This document shows, piece after piece, positions 23,196-34,861 of a DNA stretch of 64,000 nt (within the stretch, counting starts at the first letter, position 1; every line of letters starts with the position of its first letter). The stretch comes from Zoogloea sp041914405. Lineage in GTDB: Bacteria; Pseudomonadota; Gammaproteobacteria; Burkholderiales; Rhodocyclaceae. Below the pieces are notes generated by a model. It did not search any database. It saw only the letters and a program-made list of their open reading frames with translations, and was not told where the DNA came from. Location of the stretch: NCBI RefSeq assembly GCF_041914405.1, contig NZ_JAYSDK010000005.1, positions 62,001-126,000 of the forward strand. The letters run 5' to 3'. The position numbers and the translations under genes are program-made.

Positions 23196-26100
23196 TTGAG
23201 CGCCAATCCGCTGCCCACCGGCCTGATGCTGGTCCATGGCAATCACCCCGAAGCCCTGCGTGATCTGCTGGTCACGTGGAGCCGCCGCTATCCGCTGGCG
23301 CCGCTGGAAACCGAGACCCTGCTGGTGCATAGCAACGGCATCGCCCAGTGGCTGCGCCTGGCGCTGGCCGAGGATGCGGACGGGGCGTTCGGCGGCGGTT
23401 GCGGCATTGCCGCGGCGCTGGACATGTCGCTGCCGTCGCGCTTTCTGTGGCAGGCCTACCGGGCCGTGCTGGGCTTCGATGCGGTGCCGGAGAGCTCGCC
23501 CTTTGACAAGCCGCTGCTGGTGTGGCGCCTGATGCGCCTGTTGCCGGGGGTGATGGCGGCGCCGGACTATGCGCCGCTGCGCCGCTTTCTGGCTTCCGAC
23601 AACGATCTGCGCAAGCGCTTCCAGCTCGCCGAGCGGCTGGCCGACCTGTTCGACCAGTACCAGGTGTACCGCGCCGACTGGCTGGCCGCCTGGGCGGACG
23701 GCGAGGACGTGCTGATCCGCGCCAACGGCGACCGTCCGCCGCTGCCCGACGAGCAGCGCTGGCAGGCCAGCCTGTGGCGCGCGCTACTCGACGACGTGGC
23801 GGCCAGCGGCGACGGCGGCGCGCTGGCCGGACAGGGGCGGGCGGCGGTGCACGAGGCCTTCCTGCGCCGGGTCGAGGCCTGGCCGGAGGCGGCCGGCCGG
23901 CCGGCCGGGCTGCCGCGCCGGGTGATGATCTTCGGCATCTCGGCGATGCCGCGCCAGTCGCTTGAAGTGCTGGCCGCCCTGGCCCGGTGGACCCAGGTGC
24001 TGATGTGCGTGCATAACCCCTGCGAGCACTTCTGGGCCGACATCGTCGCCGACAAGGACCTGCTGCGCGCCACCCGCAACCGCCAGCAGCGGCGTAACGG
24101 CATGCCCGCCGAGTTGTCCGCCGAGAACCTGCACCTGCATGCCCACCCGCTGCTCGCGGCGTGGGGCAAGCAGGGGCGCGACTTCATCGGTCTGCTTGAC
24201 GAGCACGACAGCGACGCCGCCCGTGCCGGCTACCTGCAGCACTTCGTGGACATCCGCCAGCGCATCGATCTGTTCGCCCCCCACGGCCAGGAGCGCCTGC
24301 TCAACCAGTTGCAGGACGACATCCGCGATCTGCGCCCGCTGGCCGAGACGCAGGCCCGCTGGCCGGCGGTGGCGCCGGATGACGACTCGATCCGTTTCCA
24401 CGTCGCTCACAGCCCGCAGCGGGAGGTGGAGATCCTCCACGACCAGCTGCTCGCCGCCTTCAATGCCGACCCCACGCTGCGCCCGCGCGATGTGATCGTG
24501 ATGGTGCCGGACATCGACGCCTACGCGCCGCACATCCAGGCGGTGTTCGGGCTGGTGGATGGCAAGGATCCCCGTTTCATCCCCTTCAGCATTGCCGACC
24601 AAGGGCGGCGCCACCATGATCCGCTGGTCAACGCCATCGACAAGCTGCTGGGCTTGCCCACCTCGCGGGTGGCGGTCAGCGACGTGCTGGACCTGCTGGA
24701 GGTGCCGGCTCTGCGTCGCCGCTTCGGGATTGCCGAGGACGAGCTGCCGCTCCTGCACCGCTGGATCCACGGCGCCCGCGTGCGCTGGGGCCTGCACGCC
24801 GAGCACCGGCAGAGCCTCGACCTGCCCGTGGCGCTGGAGGACAACAGCTGGCTGTTCGGCGTGCGCCGCATGCTGCTCGGCTACGCGGTGGGCAGCACCG
24901 GCGGTGCGTGGCAGGACATCGAGCCCTACGACGAGATCGGTGGCCTCGATGCGGCGCTGCTTGGCCCGCTGGTGAAGCTCCTTGATCGCCTCGAGGCGAG
25001 CTGGCGCGTGCTTGCCACGGAGGCTACGGTGTCCGACTGGTGCCTGCGCCTGCGCCAGCTGCTGGCCGACTTCTTCGATGCGCAGGAGAGTGGCGACACC
25101 TACACCCTGCAGCAGCTCGAGGCGGCGCTGGAGGCCTGGCAGCAGGCTTGCGGGCAGGCCGGCCTGACGGACCCGCTGCCGTTGGCTGTGGTCGGCGAGC
25201 ACTGGCTGGCCCAGCTTGACGAGGGCAGCCTGTCCCAGCGTTTCTTCGTCGGCGCGGTGACCTTCGCGACCCTGATGCCGATGCGCGCGATCCCCTTCCG
25301 CCAGGTCTGCCTGCTCGGCCTGAACGATGGCGACTACCCGCGCACCCGGGTACCGATGGACTTCGACCTGATGGGGCGCGACTACCGCCCCGGCGACCGC
25401 TCCCGCCGCGAGGACGACCGCTACCTGTTCCTCGAGGCCCTGCTGTCGGCGCGGGAGCGCCTGCTCATCTCGTGGGTCGGGCGCAGCATCAACGACAATA
25501 CCGTGCGCCCGCCGTCGGTGCTGGTCGGCCAGCTGCGCGACCATCTGGCGGCAGGCTGGAAGCTGGCCGGGGCGGAGCAGGATGGCAAGGACGCGCTGCT
25601 CGCGGCGCTGACCGTCGAGCACCGCCTGCAGCCCTTCAACCCGGACTACTTCCCGGCCGACCCGCAGCGCGGGCCGCTGTTCACCTATGCCCACGAATGG
25701 CGCATCGCCGACGACCGCCCGGCAGCGGGCGGCGTGCTGCCGCCGCTGCAGCGCGACGAGCCCTTGCGCCTGGCCGACCTGGGGGGCTTCCTGCGTGATC
25801 CGGTGAAGCAGTTCTTCCGCCAGCGCCTGCATGTAGATTTCGACATGGACGACCCGGCCAGTGACGACCAGGAGCCGTTCGAGCTGGACGGCCTGCAACG
25901 CTGGGGCCTTTGGGACGAGCTGATCGGCCTGCAGGCCGCCGCGGTGCATGCGGGCGAGGACCGGGAGCTGGCGCTGGAGGCGGGCCTCGAGCGGCTGCGC
26001 CGGCGCGGCGAGTTGCCCGCCGCGGCCTTCGCCGAGTTGCTGGCCGCTGACCTGGCCAAGCCGATGGAGAGCATGTTCCAGCGTTACGAGGAGGGCCGGG

Positions 26101-26723
26101 CCCGCTGGCCGCTCGAAGCGCGCGAGGACGAGGAGCTGCGTTACGTGAGCCAGGCCACCGGCCTGCGCGTGGAGGACTGGTTGCGTGGCATCCGGACCGC
26201 CGGCGCCGGCAAGCGCGGCCGGGTGGTGCTGGAAAGCAGCGACGTCGTGAAGAAGGGGCATTACCAGCACCACCACCTGGTCCGCCACTGGGTCGCCCAC
26301 CTGGCGGCCCATCTGTCCGGCGGGCCGCTGACCACGCTGGTGGTCAGCAAGGCCGGCAACGCGGAACTGGGGCCGCTCGACCCGAAGGAGGCGGCACGCC
26401 AGCTGGAGGCGCTGCTGGCGGCCTGGGTCGACGGCCAGCGTCGTCCGCTGCCGCTGGCGGTGAAGACCGCCTTCGCGTGGCTGAAGTACGCGCCCGACGA
26501 TGATGACAAGGCGCATGAGGCCGCGACGACGGCCTACGAAGGGGACGGTTACCAGAGCGACGGCGAGCTGGGTTCCAGTGCCTACCTGCAGCGGGCCTGG
26601 CCCAGCTTCGCGGCGCTGGCGGCGGACGGCGACTTCGCCAGGCTGGCTACCAGCCTGCTGCGCCCCCTGTACCTCGCCACCTTTGTCGACAAGAAGAAAA
26701 CCGCTGACGGAGCCAAGGCATGA
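23196..26723 (+). CDS. recC: Exodeoxyribonuclease V gamma subunit
   Basis: A 1175-residue RecC. The N-terminus LPTGLMLVHGNHPEALRDLLVTWSRRYPLAPLETETLLVHSNGIAQWLRL is the conserved RecC opening. It continues with MSLPSRFLWQAYRAVLG, the inactive helicase-like domains, and the C-terminal pin and nuclease-like domain (DLGGFLRDPVKQFFRQRL). RecC splits the duplex and recognises the Chi sequence within the RecBCD double-strand-break repair complex. The start is a TTG at 23196 with GGAGA eight bases before it; no ATG fits the conserved N-terminus. It overlaps recB by four bases (ATGA). The order recC-recB-recD without ptrA is common in betaproteobacteria. Confidence 0.96.
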   Translation: MSANPLPTGLMLVHGNHPEALRDLLVTWSRRYPLAPLETETLLVHSNGIAQWLRLALAEDADGAFGGGCGIAAALDMSLPSRFLWQAYRAVLGFDAVPESSPFDKPLLVWRLMRLLPGVMAAPDYAPLRRFLASDNDLRKRFQLAERLADLFDQYQVYRADWLAAWADGEDVLIRANGDRPPLPDEQRWQASLWRALLDDVAASGDGGALAGQGRAAVHEAFLRRVEAWPEAAGRPAGLPRRVMIFGISAMPRQSLEVLAALARWTQVLMCVHNPCEHFWADIVADKDLLRATRNRQQRRNGMPAELSAENLHLHAHPLLAAWGKQGRDFIGLLDEHDSDAARAGYLQHFVDIRQRIDLFAPHGQERLLNQLQDDIRDLRPLAETQARWPAVAPDDDSIRFHVAHSPQREVEILHDQLLAAFNADPTLRPRDVIVMVPDIDAYAPHIQAVFGLVDGKDPRFIPFSIADQGRRHHDPLVNAIDKLLGLPTSRVAVSDVLDLLEVPALRRRFGIAEDELPLLHRWIHGARVRWGLHAEHRQSLDLPVALEDNSWLFGVRRMLLGYAVGSTGGAWQDIEPYDEIGGLDAALLGPLVKLLDRLEASWRVLATEATVSDWCLRLRQLLADFFDAQESGDTYTLQQLEAALEAWQQACGQAGLTDPLPLAVVGEHWLAQLDEGSLSQRFFVGAVTFATLMPMRAIPFRQVCLLGLNDGDYPRTRVPMDFDLMGRDYRPGDRSRREDDRYLFLEALLSARERLLISWVGRSINDNTVRPPSVLVGQLRDHLAAGWKLAGAEQDGKDALLAALTVEHRLQPFNPDYFPADPQRGPLFTYAHEWRIADDRPAAGGVLPPLQRDEPLRLADLGGFLRDPVKQFFRQRLHVDFDMDDPASDDQEPFELDGLQRWGLWDELIGLQAAAVHAGEDRELALEAGLERLRRRGELPAAAFAELLAADLAKPMESMFQRYEEGRARWPLEAREDEELRYVSQATGLRVEDWLRGIRTAGAGKRGRVVLESSDVVKKGHYQHHHLVRHWVAHLAAHLSGGPLTTLVVSKAGNAELGPLDPKEAARQLEALLAAWVDGQRRPLPLAVKTAFAWLKYAPDDDDKAHEAATTAYEGDGYQSDGELGSSAYLQRAWPSFAALAADGDFARLATSLLRPLYLATFVDKKKTADGAKA

Positions 26724-29700
26724 GTCCGAATCCGATTTCCTCCCCGCCGGTGGACCTCGTCCCGCTGGCTTTTCCGCTGCGTGGCAGCCGCCTCATCGAG
26801 GCCAGCGCCGGCACCGGCAAGACCTTCACGATCGCGCTGCTGTACGTGCGCCTGGTGCTGGGGCACGGCGACGATGCTGCTTTCGGCCGTGAGCTGACCC
26901 CGCCCGAGATCCTCGTCGTCACCTTTACCGACGCGGCCACCAAGGAACTGCGCGACCGCATCCGTGCCCGCCTGACCGAGGCCGCCGGCTATTTCCTCGC
27001 CGATCCGGCCGGACTGCCCGCCATCGCCCCCGGCAAAGACCCGCTCCACGACCTGCGTGCCGCCTACCCGCCGGAAGCCTGGCCGGGTTGCGCACGCAAG
27101 CTGCAGCTGGCCGCCGAGTGGATGGACGAGGCGGCGGTGTCCACCATCCACGGCTGGTGCAACCGCATGCTGCGCGAGCACGCCTTCGACAGCGACAGCC
27201 TGTTCACCCAGACCCTCGAAACCAACCAGGACGAGCTGCTGGCCGAGGTGGTGCGCGACTACTGGCGCAGCTTCATGTATCCGCTGGATATCGATGCGGC
27301 GGCCGTGGTGCATGGCTGGTGGGCTTCGCCCGAAGCACTGCAGGGCGAAGTGAAGAAGCTGCTGCTGCATGCCGACCTGCTGGACGAGGCGCTTGCGCCG
27401 GCCACGGCGGTGGCGGCCGCCGAGGCGGAAAAACAGCGTCAGCTCGGTCCGCTGAAAGCGCCGTGGGGGAAATGGGTCGATGAGCTGCGCGATCTGTTCG
27501 ACGCGGCCCGCGACGCCAAGCAGGTGGACGGCCGCAAGCTGCGCAAGGACTACTGCGACGGCTGGCTGGCTGCGCTGGCTGCGTGGCGGGACGATCCGGC
27601 CATGGTCTGGCCGGCGCTCAGTGATTCGGCGTGGAAGCGCCTGAGCCCTGACGGTCTGGCGGAAGCCTGGAAAGGAAATCCGGTGCCGGCGCACCCGGCG
27701 CTGGCCGCCATCTTCGCGCTGCCGGACCAGCTGGTGACGCTGCCCGATGCCCGTGACGACGTGTTGCGCCACGCCGCCGACTGGGTTGCCCAGCGTTTCG
27801 CCGCCGAGCAGGCCCGCCACGCCAAGATGGGCTTCAACGACCTGCTGACCCGCCTCGATGCGGCGCTGAGCGGCGCCAACGGCGACCGCCTGGCTCAGGT
27901 GATCCGCGCGCAGTTTCCGGTGGCGCTGATCGACGAGTTCCAGGATACCGACGCGGTGCAGTACCGCATCTTCGATGCCGTCTATCGGGTCGCAGACAAT
28001 GACGAGAGCACTGGGCTGATCCTCATCGGCGACCCCAAGCAGGCCATCTACGCCTTCCGTGGCGCCGACATCTACACCTATCTGGCGGCCCGCGCGGCCA
28101 CTGCCGGCCGGCACTACACGCTGCGGCGCAACTTCCGCTCGACCCACGCGATGGTGGCCGCCGCCAACCGCTGCTTCGCGCTGGCCGAGGAGCGGGACAG
28201 CGGGGCTGGTGCCTTCCTGTTCCGCAGCGCGGCGGGCAACCCGGTGCCTTTCCTGCCCGCCGAGGCCAATGGCCGTGAGGACGTGCTGCAGGCGGAAGGG
28301 GCCGAGCTGCCGGCACTGACCCTGTGGCGGCTGCCGCCCAGGGAGGAGGACAAGCCGCTCTCGAAGGGGCATTACGTCGCCGACATGGCCGCGGTGTGCG
28401 CCAGCGAGATGGTGCGCCTGCTCAACCTCGGCCAGCAGGGCCAGGCCGGCTTCTTCGGCAAGGGCGAGGCACGCCCGCTGCGCCCGGCCCACATGGCGGT
28501 GCTGGTCAGCAACGGCGGCGAAGCCACGGCGATCCGTGAGGCGCTGGCGGCCCGCGGCGTGCGCAGCGTGTACCTGTCCGAGAAGGAGTCGGTGTTCCAG
28601 CGCCCGGAGGCAGTGGAGCTGCAGCACTGGCTGTCGGCCTGCGCCGAGCCGGACGACGGCCGCCTGCTGCGCGCCGCGCTGGCCACCCCGACGCTGGGCC
28701 TCGACTGGGCCGAGCTGGACGGCCTCAACCGCGACGAGACCGCCTGGGATAAGCGTATCGACCAGTTCCGCGCCTACCGGGAGTGCTGGCGCAGCCAGGG
28801 CGTGCTGCCGATGCTGCGCCGCCTGCTCAACGACTTCCGCGTGCCGGCCCGCCTGCTGGCCGGTGGCGGTGTCGGGGAGCGCCGCCTCACCGACCTGCTG
28901 CACCTCGCCGAACTGCTGCAGCAGGCCAGCCTGCTGCTCGACGGCGAACACGCGCTGATCCGCCACCTGGCCGAGCAGCGCCGTGAGGACAGCGTCGGTG
29001 GCGATACCCGCCAGGTGCGCCTCGAGAGCGATGCCGACTTGGTGCAGGTGGTGACCATCCACAAGTCCAAGGGGCTGGAGTATCCGCTGGTCTTCCTGCC
29101 CTTTGCATGTACCTTCCGCCCCGTCAAGGCGGACGACCTGCCCCTCAAGTGGCATGACGACGACGGCCACCTGCAGCTGGCCCTGAACGGCGACGACCCG
29201 GCGCAGCTGGCCCTGGCCGACCGGGAACGACTCGGCGAGGACCTGCGCAAGCTCTACGTGGCGCTGACCCGTGCCCGCTACGCCACCTGGGTCGGCACCG
29301 GGCCGCTGGACGGGCTGGGCCAGAGCGCCCTCGGCTACCTGCTCGGCGGCAGCCTGGATGGCGGGTTGGCCGAGCTGGCCGCCGGCGACGGGATCAAGCT
29401 GAAGGAAGAGCCGGAAGCCGACGACGGGGCCTACCAGGCCCGCGAGCTTGCCCTCCTCGAGGGGGCCGCCCGGCAGCCGCTGCGCGCCGTGCGCGAGCAG
29501 TGGTGGATCGCCAGCTACTCGGCGCTGCAGACCGCCGGCGAGCGGCAGGGGCCGGACACGCCGAAGGAGGACGTGCACCGGGAAACCTTGAAAACCCGCA
29601 GCGAGGCGCCGTCTCAGCCGGCCGCAAAAGGTGGCGGGATGCACGATTTTCCGCGTGGCGCGGCGGTCGGCACCTTCCTGCACGAGTTGTTCGAATGGGC

Positions 29701-30376
29701 TGCCAAGCAGGGCTTCGCCCGCGTTTCGGCGGCGCCGGGGCTGCTGCGCGACGTCGTCGCCCGGCGCTGCGCGGCGCGGGGCTGGCAGCGCTGGATCGAG
29801 CCGCTGAGCGAGTGGATGCTGGGTTTCCTGCACCTGCCGCTGACCGACGGTGACAGGCCGCCGTTGACCCTGGCCGGCCTGCAGGTCTACGCCGCCGAGA
29901 TGGAATTCCTGGTCGCCGTGCACCACGTCGATCTGGCGGAGCTGGATGCCCTGGTGTGCCGCCACACCCTCGGCGGCGCGCCGCGGCCGGCTCTCGACAG
30001 GAGTCAGCTCAATGGCATGCTGAAGGGCTTCATCGACCTGCTGGCCGAGCACGACGGGCGTTACTACGTGGTGGACTACAAGTCCAACCGCCTTGGTGAC
30101 AACGACGCCGCCTACACGCCGGAGGCCATGCGCGAGGCGGTGCTGGCCGAGCGCTACGAGCTGCAGTACGTGCTCTACCTGCTGGCCCTGCACCGCCTGC
30201 TCAAGCTGCGCCTGCCGGACTATGACTACGACCGCCACGTGGGCGGCGCCCTCTACCTGTTCCTGCGTGGCAGCCACTCCGCCAGCCGGGGCATCCACGC
30301 TGAGCGCCCGCCGCGGGTGCTGATCGAAACCCTCGACGCGCTGTTTGCCGGCGCCCGCCGCCAGGAGGCCGCATGA
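26720..30376 (+). CDS. recB: Exodeoxyribonuclease V beta subunit
   Basis: A 1218-residue RecB: a UvrD-like superfamily 1A 3'-5' helicase with a C-terminal nuclease. Walker A is ASAGTGKTF (K34); motif II is seen in ALIDEFQDTD; VTIHKSKGLEYPLVFLPF is helicase motif V; KLYVALTRARY is motif VI. The nuclease domain near residue 1118 has IDLLAEHDGRYYVVDYKSN with the catalytic D and K of the RecB nuclease family. It unwinds and degrades broken DNA ends and, after Chi, loads RecA. The start and stop codons overlap recC and recD by four bases each. Confidence 0.97.
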   Translation: MSPNPISSPPVDLVPLAFPLRGSRLIEASAGTGKTFTIALLYVRLVLGHGDDAAFGRELTPPEILVVTFTDAATKELRDRIRARLTEAAGYFLADPAGLPAIAPGKDPLHDLRAAYPPEAWPGCARKLQLAAEWMDEAAVSTIHGWCNRMLREHAFDSDSLFTQTLETNQDELLAEVVRDYWRSFMYPLDIDAAAVVHGWWASPEALQGEVKKLLLHADLLDEALAPATAVAAAEAEKQRQLGPLKAPWGKWVDELRDLFDAARDAKQVDGRKLRKDYCDGWLAALAAWRDDPAMVWPALSDSAWKRLSPDGLAEAWKGNPVPAHPALAAIFALPDQLVTLPDARDDVLRHAADWVAQRFAAEQARHAKMGFNDLLTRLDAALSGANGDRLAQVIRAQFPVALIDEFQDTDAVQYRIFDAVYRVADNDESTGLILIGDPKQAIYAFRGADIYTYLAARAATAGRHYTLRRNFRSTHAMVAAANRCFALAEERDSGAGAFLFRSAAGNPVPFLPAEANGREDVLQAEGAELPALTLWRLPPREEDKPLSKGHYVADMAAVCASEMVRLLNLGQQGQAGFFGKGEARPLRPAHMAVLVSNGGEATAIREALAARGVRSVYLSEKESVFQRPEAVELQHWLSACAEPDDGRLLRAALATPTLGLDWAELDGLNRDETAWDKRIDQFRAYRECWRSQGVLPMLRRLLNDFRVPARLLAGGGVGERRLTDLLHLAELLQQASLLLDGEHALIRHLAEQRREDSVGGDTRQVRLESDADLVQVVTIHKSKGLEYPLVFLPFACTFRPVKADDLPLKWHDDDGHLQLALNGDDPAQLALADRERLGEDLRKLYVALTRARYATWVGTGPLDGLGQSALGYLLGGSLDGGLAELAAGDGIKLKEEPEADDGAYQARELALLEGAARQPLRAVREQWWIASYSALQTAGERQGPDTPKEDVHRETLKTRSEAPSQPAAKGGGMHDFPRGAAVGTFLHELFEWAAKQGFARVSAAPGLLRDVVARRCAARGWQRWIEPLSEWMLGFLHLPLTDGDRPPLTLAGLQVYAAEMEFLVAVHHVDLAELDALVCRHTLGGAPRPALDRSQLNGMLKGFIDLLAEHDGRYYVVDYKSNRLGDNDAAYTPEAMREAVLAERYELQYVLYLLALHRLLKLRLPDYDYDRHVGGALYLFLRGSHSASRGIHAERPPRVLIETLDALFAGARRQEAA

Positions 30377-32430
30377 GTTTCCATTCCTACGACGACCCGG
30401 CCGCGATGAAGGCCCTGCTGGACCGCTGGGCCGAGCAGGGCTGGTTGCGGGTGCTGGACGCAGCCTTCGCCGACTTCCTGCAGCGCGAGGCGCCGGATGC
30501 GCCGCCGCTGCTGATCCTCGCCGCCGCGCTGGCCAGCCACCAGCTTGGCCGTGGACACGCCTGCCTGGATCTTGGCGACACGCTGCGTGATCCCGGCTTT
30601 GCGCTGTCCCTGCCACCTGAGGGGGCGGCCGACGCCGAAGGCGCGGAGCTGCCGCCGGTGCCGGCTGAAGTGCTCGATGGCCTGACGCTGGAGCACTGGC
30701 AGGCGGCGCTGGCGTATTCCGCGCTGATCAGTGACGAGGCGGGCAATACGCCGCTGGTGCGCGTCGGCCGGCGGGTCTACCTGCGTCGCTACTGGCAGTA
30801 CGAACGGGACGTGCAGGACGGTATCCGGCGGCGCCTGGGCGACCTGGCAGAACGCCAGGATGCGCTGCCGCTGGATGCCCTGCGGGCGGCGCTGGATGCG
30901 CTGTTCCCGCCGTCGCCGGGCGTGGCCGGGCCGGACTGGCAGAAGCTGGCTTGCGCATTGGCAGCGCGCAGCGCCTTCGCGATCGTCACCGGCGGCCCCG
31001 GCACCGGCAAGACGACCACGGTGGTGCGCTTGCTCGCGGTGCTGCAGGCGCTGGCGCTGGCCGAGCGGCCGGAGCGCCCGCTGCGCATCCGCCTGGCGGC
31101 ACCGACCGGCAAGGCTGCGGCGCGCCTCAACGAATCCATCGCCGGCGCGGTGGCCAAGCTCAAGCTGGACGGACTGCCGGCCGGCGAGCAGGTGCGGGCG
31201 GCGATCCCGGTGGCAGTGACGACCTTGCACCGCCTGCTCGGCAGCCGGCCGGACACCCGCCATTTCCGCCACCACGCCGGCAATCCGCTGCCCCTCGACG
31301 TGCTGGTGGTGGACGAGGCGTCGATGGTGGACCTGGAGATGATGGCCGCGCTGCTCGCCGCGTTGCCGCCGTCGGCGCGGCTGGTGCTGCTCGGCGACAA
31401 GGACCAGCTCGCGTCGGTGGAGGCCGGCGCGGTGCTCGGCGAGCTGTGCCGGCGTGCCCGTGAGGGGCATTACACGCCGGACAGCCGCGCCTGGCTGGAG
31501 GCGGCCACCGGCGAGAAGGTGGCGGACGAGCTGATCGACGCCGCCGGCACGCCGCTGGACCAGGCCGTCGCGATGCTGCGCCACAGCCACCGCTTCAGCG
31601 GCGACAGCGGCATCGGCCAGCTGGCGGCGGCGGTGAACGACGGCGCGGTGAAGCGCGTCGGCGAGGTGTTTGCCCACGGCTATGCCGATCTGGCGCGGAT
31701 CGGGCTCGGCGACGACGGCGAGGCTGCGCTGCGCCGGCTGGTGGTGGATGGCGACAACGGCGCGCCGCCCGCGGCGGATGGCGAGCAGCCCCGTGGCTAC
31801 CGGCATTTCCTGCGCCAGGTGGTGGAACGGCGTCCCGCTGCCGGTGCGTCACAGGCGGCGCTGGATGCCTGGGCGCTTCAGGTGCTTGTCGCCCACGGCC
31901 AGTTCCAGCTGCTGTGCGCGCTGCGTCGCGGTCGGTGGGGCGTGGAGGGGCTCAACCAGCGCATCGCCGGCTGGCTGCACGAGGCCGGGCTGATCCCGGC
32001 CCGGGAGGGCTGGTATGGCGGCCGGCCGGTGCTGGTGACGCGCAATGACTACGGCCTCGGCCTGATGAACGGCGACATCGGCATCACGCTGGAACTGCCG
32101 CTGGCAGGCGGTGGCACCCAGCTGCGGGTGGCCTTCCCGAGCGGCGACGGCAGCCAGGGCGTCAAGTGGGTGCTGCCGAGCCGCCTGCAGGCCGTCGAGA
32201 CGGTGTATGCGCTGACGGTTCACAAGTCCCAGGGCTCGGAGTTCACCCACGCGGCGTTGGTGCTGCCCGACGGGCTCAACCCGATCCTGACCCGCGAGCT
32301 GGTCTATACCGGCATCACCCGCGCCAAGCGCTGGTTCACCCTGGCCGACGCGTCAGGCTCCCAGGTGCTGGAACAGGCGGTGGCGCGGCGGGTGCTGCGG
32401 GTGTCGGGGCTGCTGGACGGGATGGCGTGA
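30373..32430 (+). CDS. recD: Exodeoxyribonuclease V alpha subunit
   Basis: A 685-residue RecD, the 5'-3' superfamily 1B helicase of the RecBCD complex. The Walker A motif GGPGTGKTTTVVRLLAVLQ lies at about residues 207-225. Walker B is VLVVDEASMVDLEMM, and the C-terminal YALTVHKSQGSEF and ITRAKRWF are motifs V and VI. The N-terminal region of about 160 residues is the RecB-interacting domain. Translation is coupled to recB by an ATGA overlap. The gene ends the recCBD operon, and no terminator was recognised before the REP pair downstream. Confidence 0.96.
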   Translation: MSFHSYDDPAAMKALLDRWAEQGWLRVLDAAFADFLQREAPDAPPLLILAAALASHQLGRGHACLDLGDTLRDPGFALSLPPEGAADAEGAELPPVPAEVLDGLTLEHWQAALAYSALISDEAGNTPLVRVGRRVYLRRYWQYERDVQDGIRRRLGDLAERQDALPLDALRAALDALFPPSPGVAGPDWQKLACALAARSAFAIVTGGPGTGKTTTVVRLLAVLQALALAERPERPLRIRLAAPTGKAAARLNESIAGAVAKLKLDGLPAGEQVRAAIPVAVTTLHRLLGSRPDTRHFRHHAGNPLPLDVLVVDEASMVDLEMMAALLAALPPSARLVLLGDKDQLASVEAGAVLGELCRRAREGHYTPDSRAWLEAATGEKVADELIDAAGTPLDQAVAMLRHSHRFSGDSGIGQLAAAVNDGAVKRVGEVFAHGYADLARIGLGDDGEAALRRLVVDGDNGAPPAADGEQPRGYRHFLRQVVERRPAAGASQAALDAWALQVLVAHGQFQLLCALRRGRWGVEGLNQRIAGWLHEAGLIPAREGWYGGRPVLVTRNDYGLGLMNGDIGITLELPLAGGGTQLRVAFPSGDGSQGVKWVLPSRLQAVETVYALTVHKSQGSEFTHAALVLPDGLNPILTRELVYTGITRAKRWFTLADASGSQVLEQAVARRVLRVSGLLDGMA

Positions 32431-32533
32431 CCGGCCGGCACGCCGTCGGGGGCGTGTCGGCTTCGAGGTGGGATGAGGTTGTGGGGGACGGGTTTGTAGT
32501 AGGGATGGTCTTGTGGGGCTTGGATCTACCCCC

Positions 32534-32605
32534 GTAGGGTCGAATTCATTCGACCTTGGGGGACGGGATATCGACGAACCGCAGGTCGAATGAATTCGCC
32601 CCCAC
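32534..32605. repeat. REP-type inverted pair (REPIN) between recD and the histidine kinase gene
   Basis: The left half is GTAGGGTCGAATTCATTCGA plus CC (32534-32555), the right half GGTCGAATGAATTCGCCCCC plus AC (32584-32605), separated by 28 bases. It is located between convergent genes. Confidence 0.8.
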
Positions 32606-32620
32606 GGAAGGCATCGGCTG

Positions 32621-34816
<2,196 letters not shown>

Positions 34817-34861
34817 GCCCCGACGATACCGCAATGTCCGCGGGGGATATAGCGCGGGGCC

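Noticed and set aside
26582..30616. 1344-codon frame opposite recB
   Set aside because: Antisense shadow; RecB on the plus strand has all helicase and nuclease motifs.
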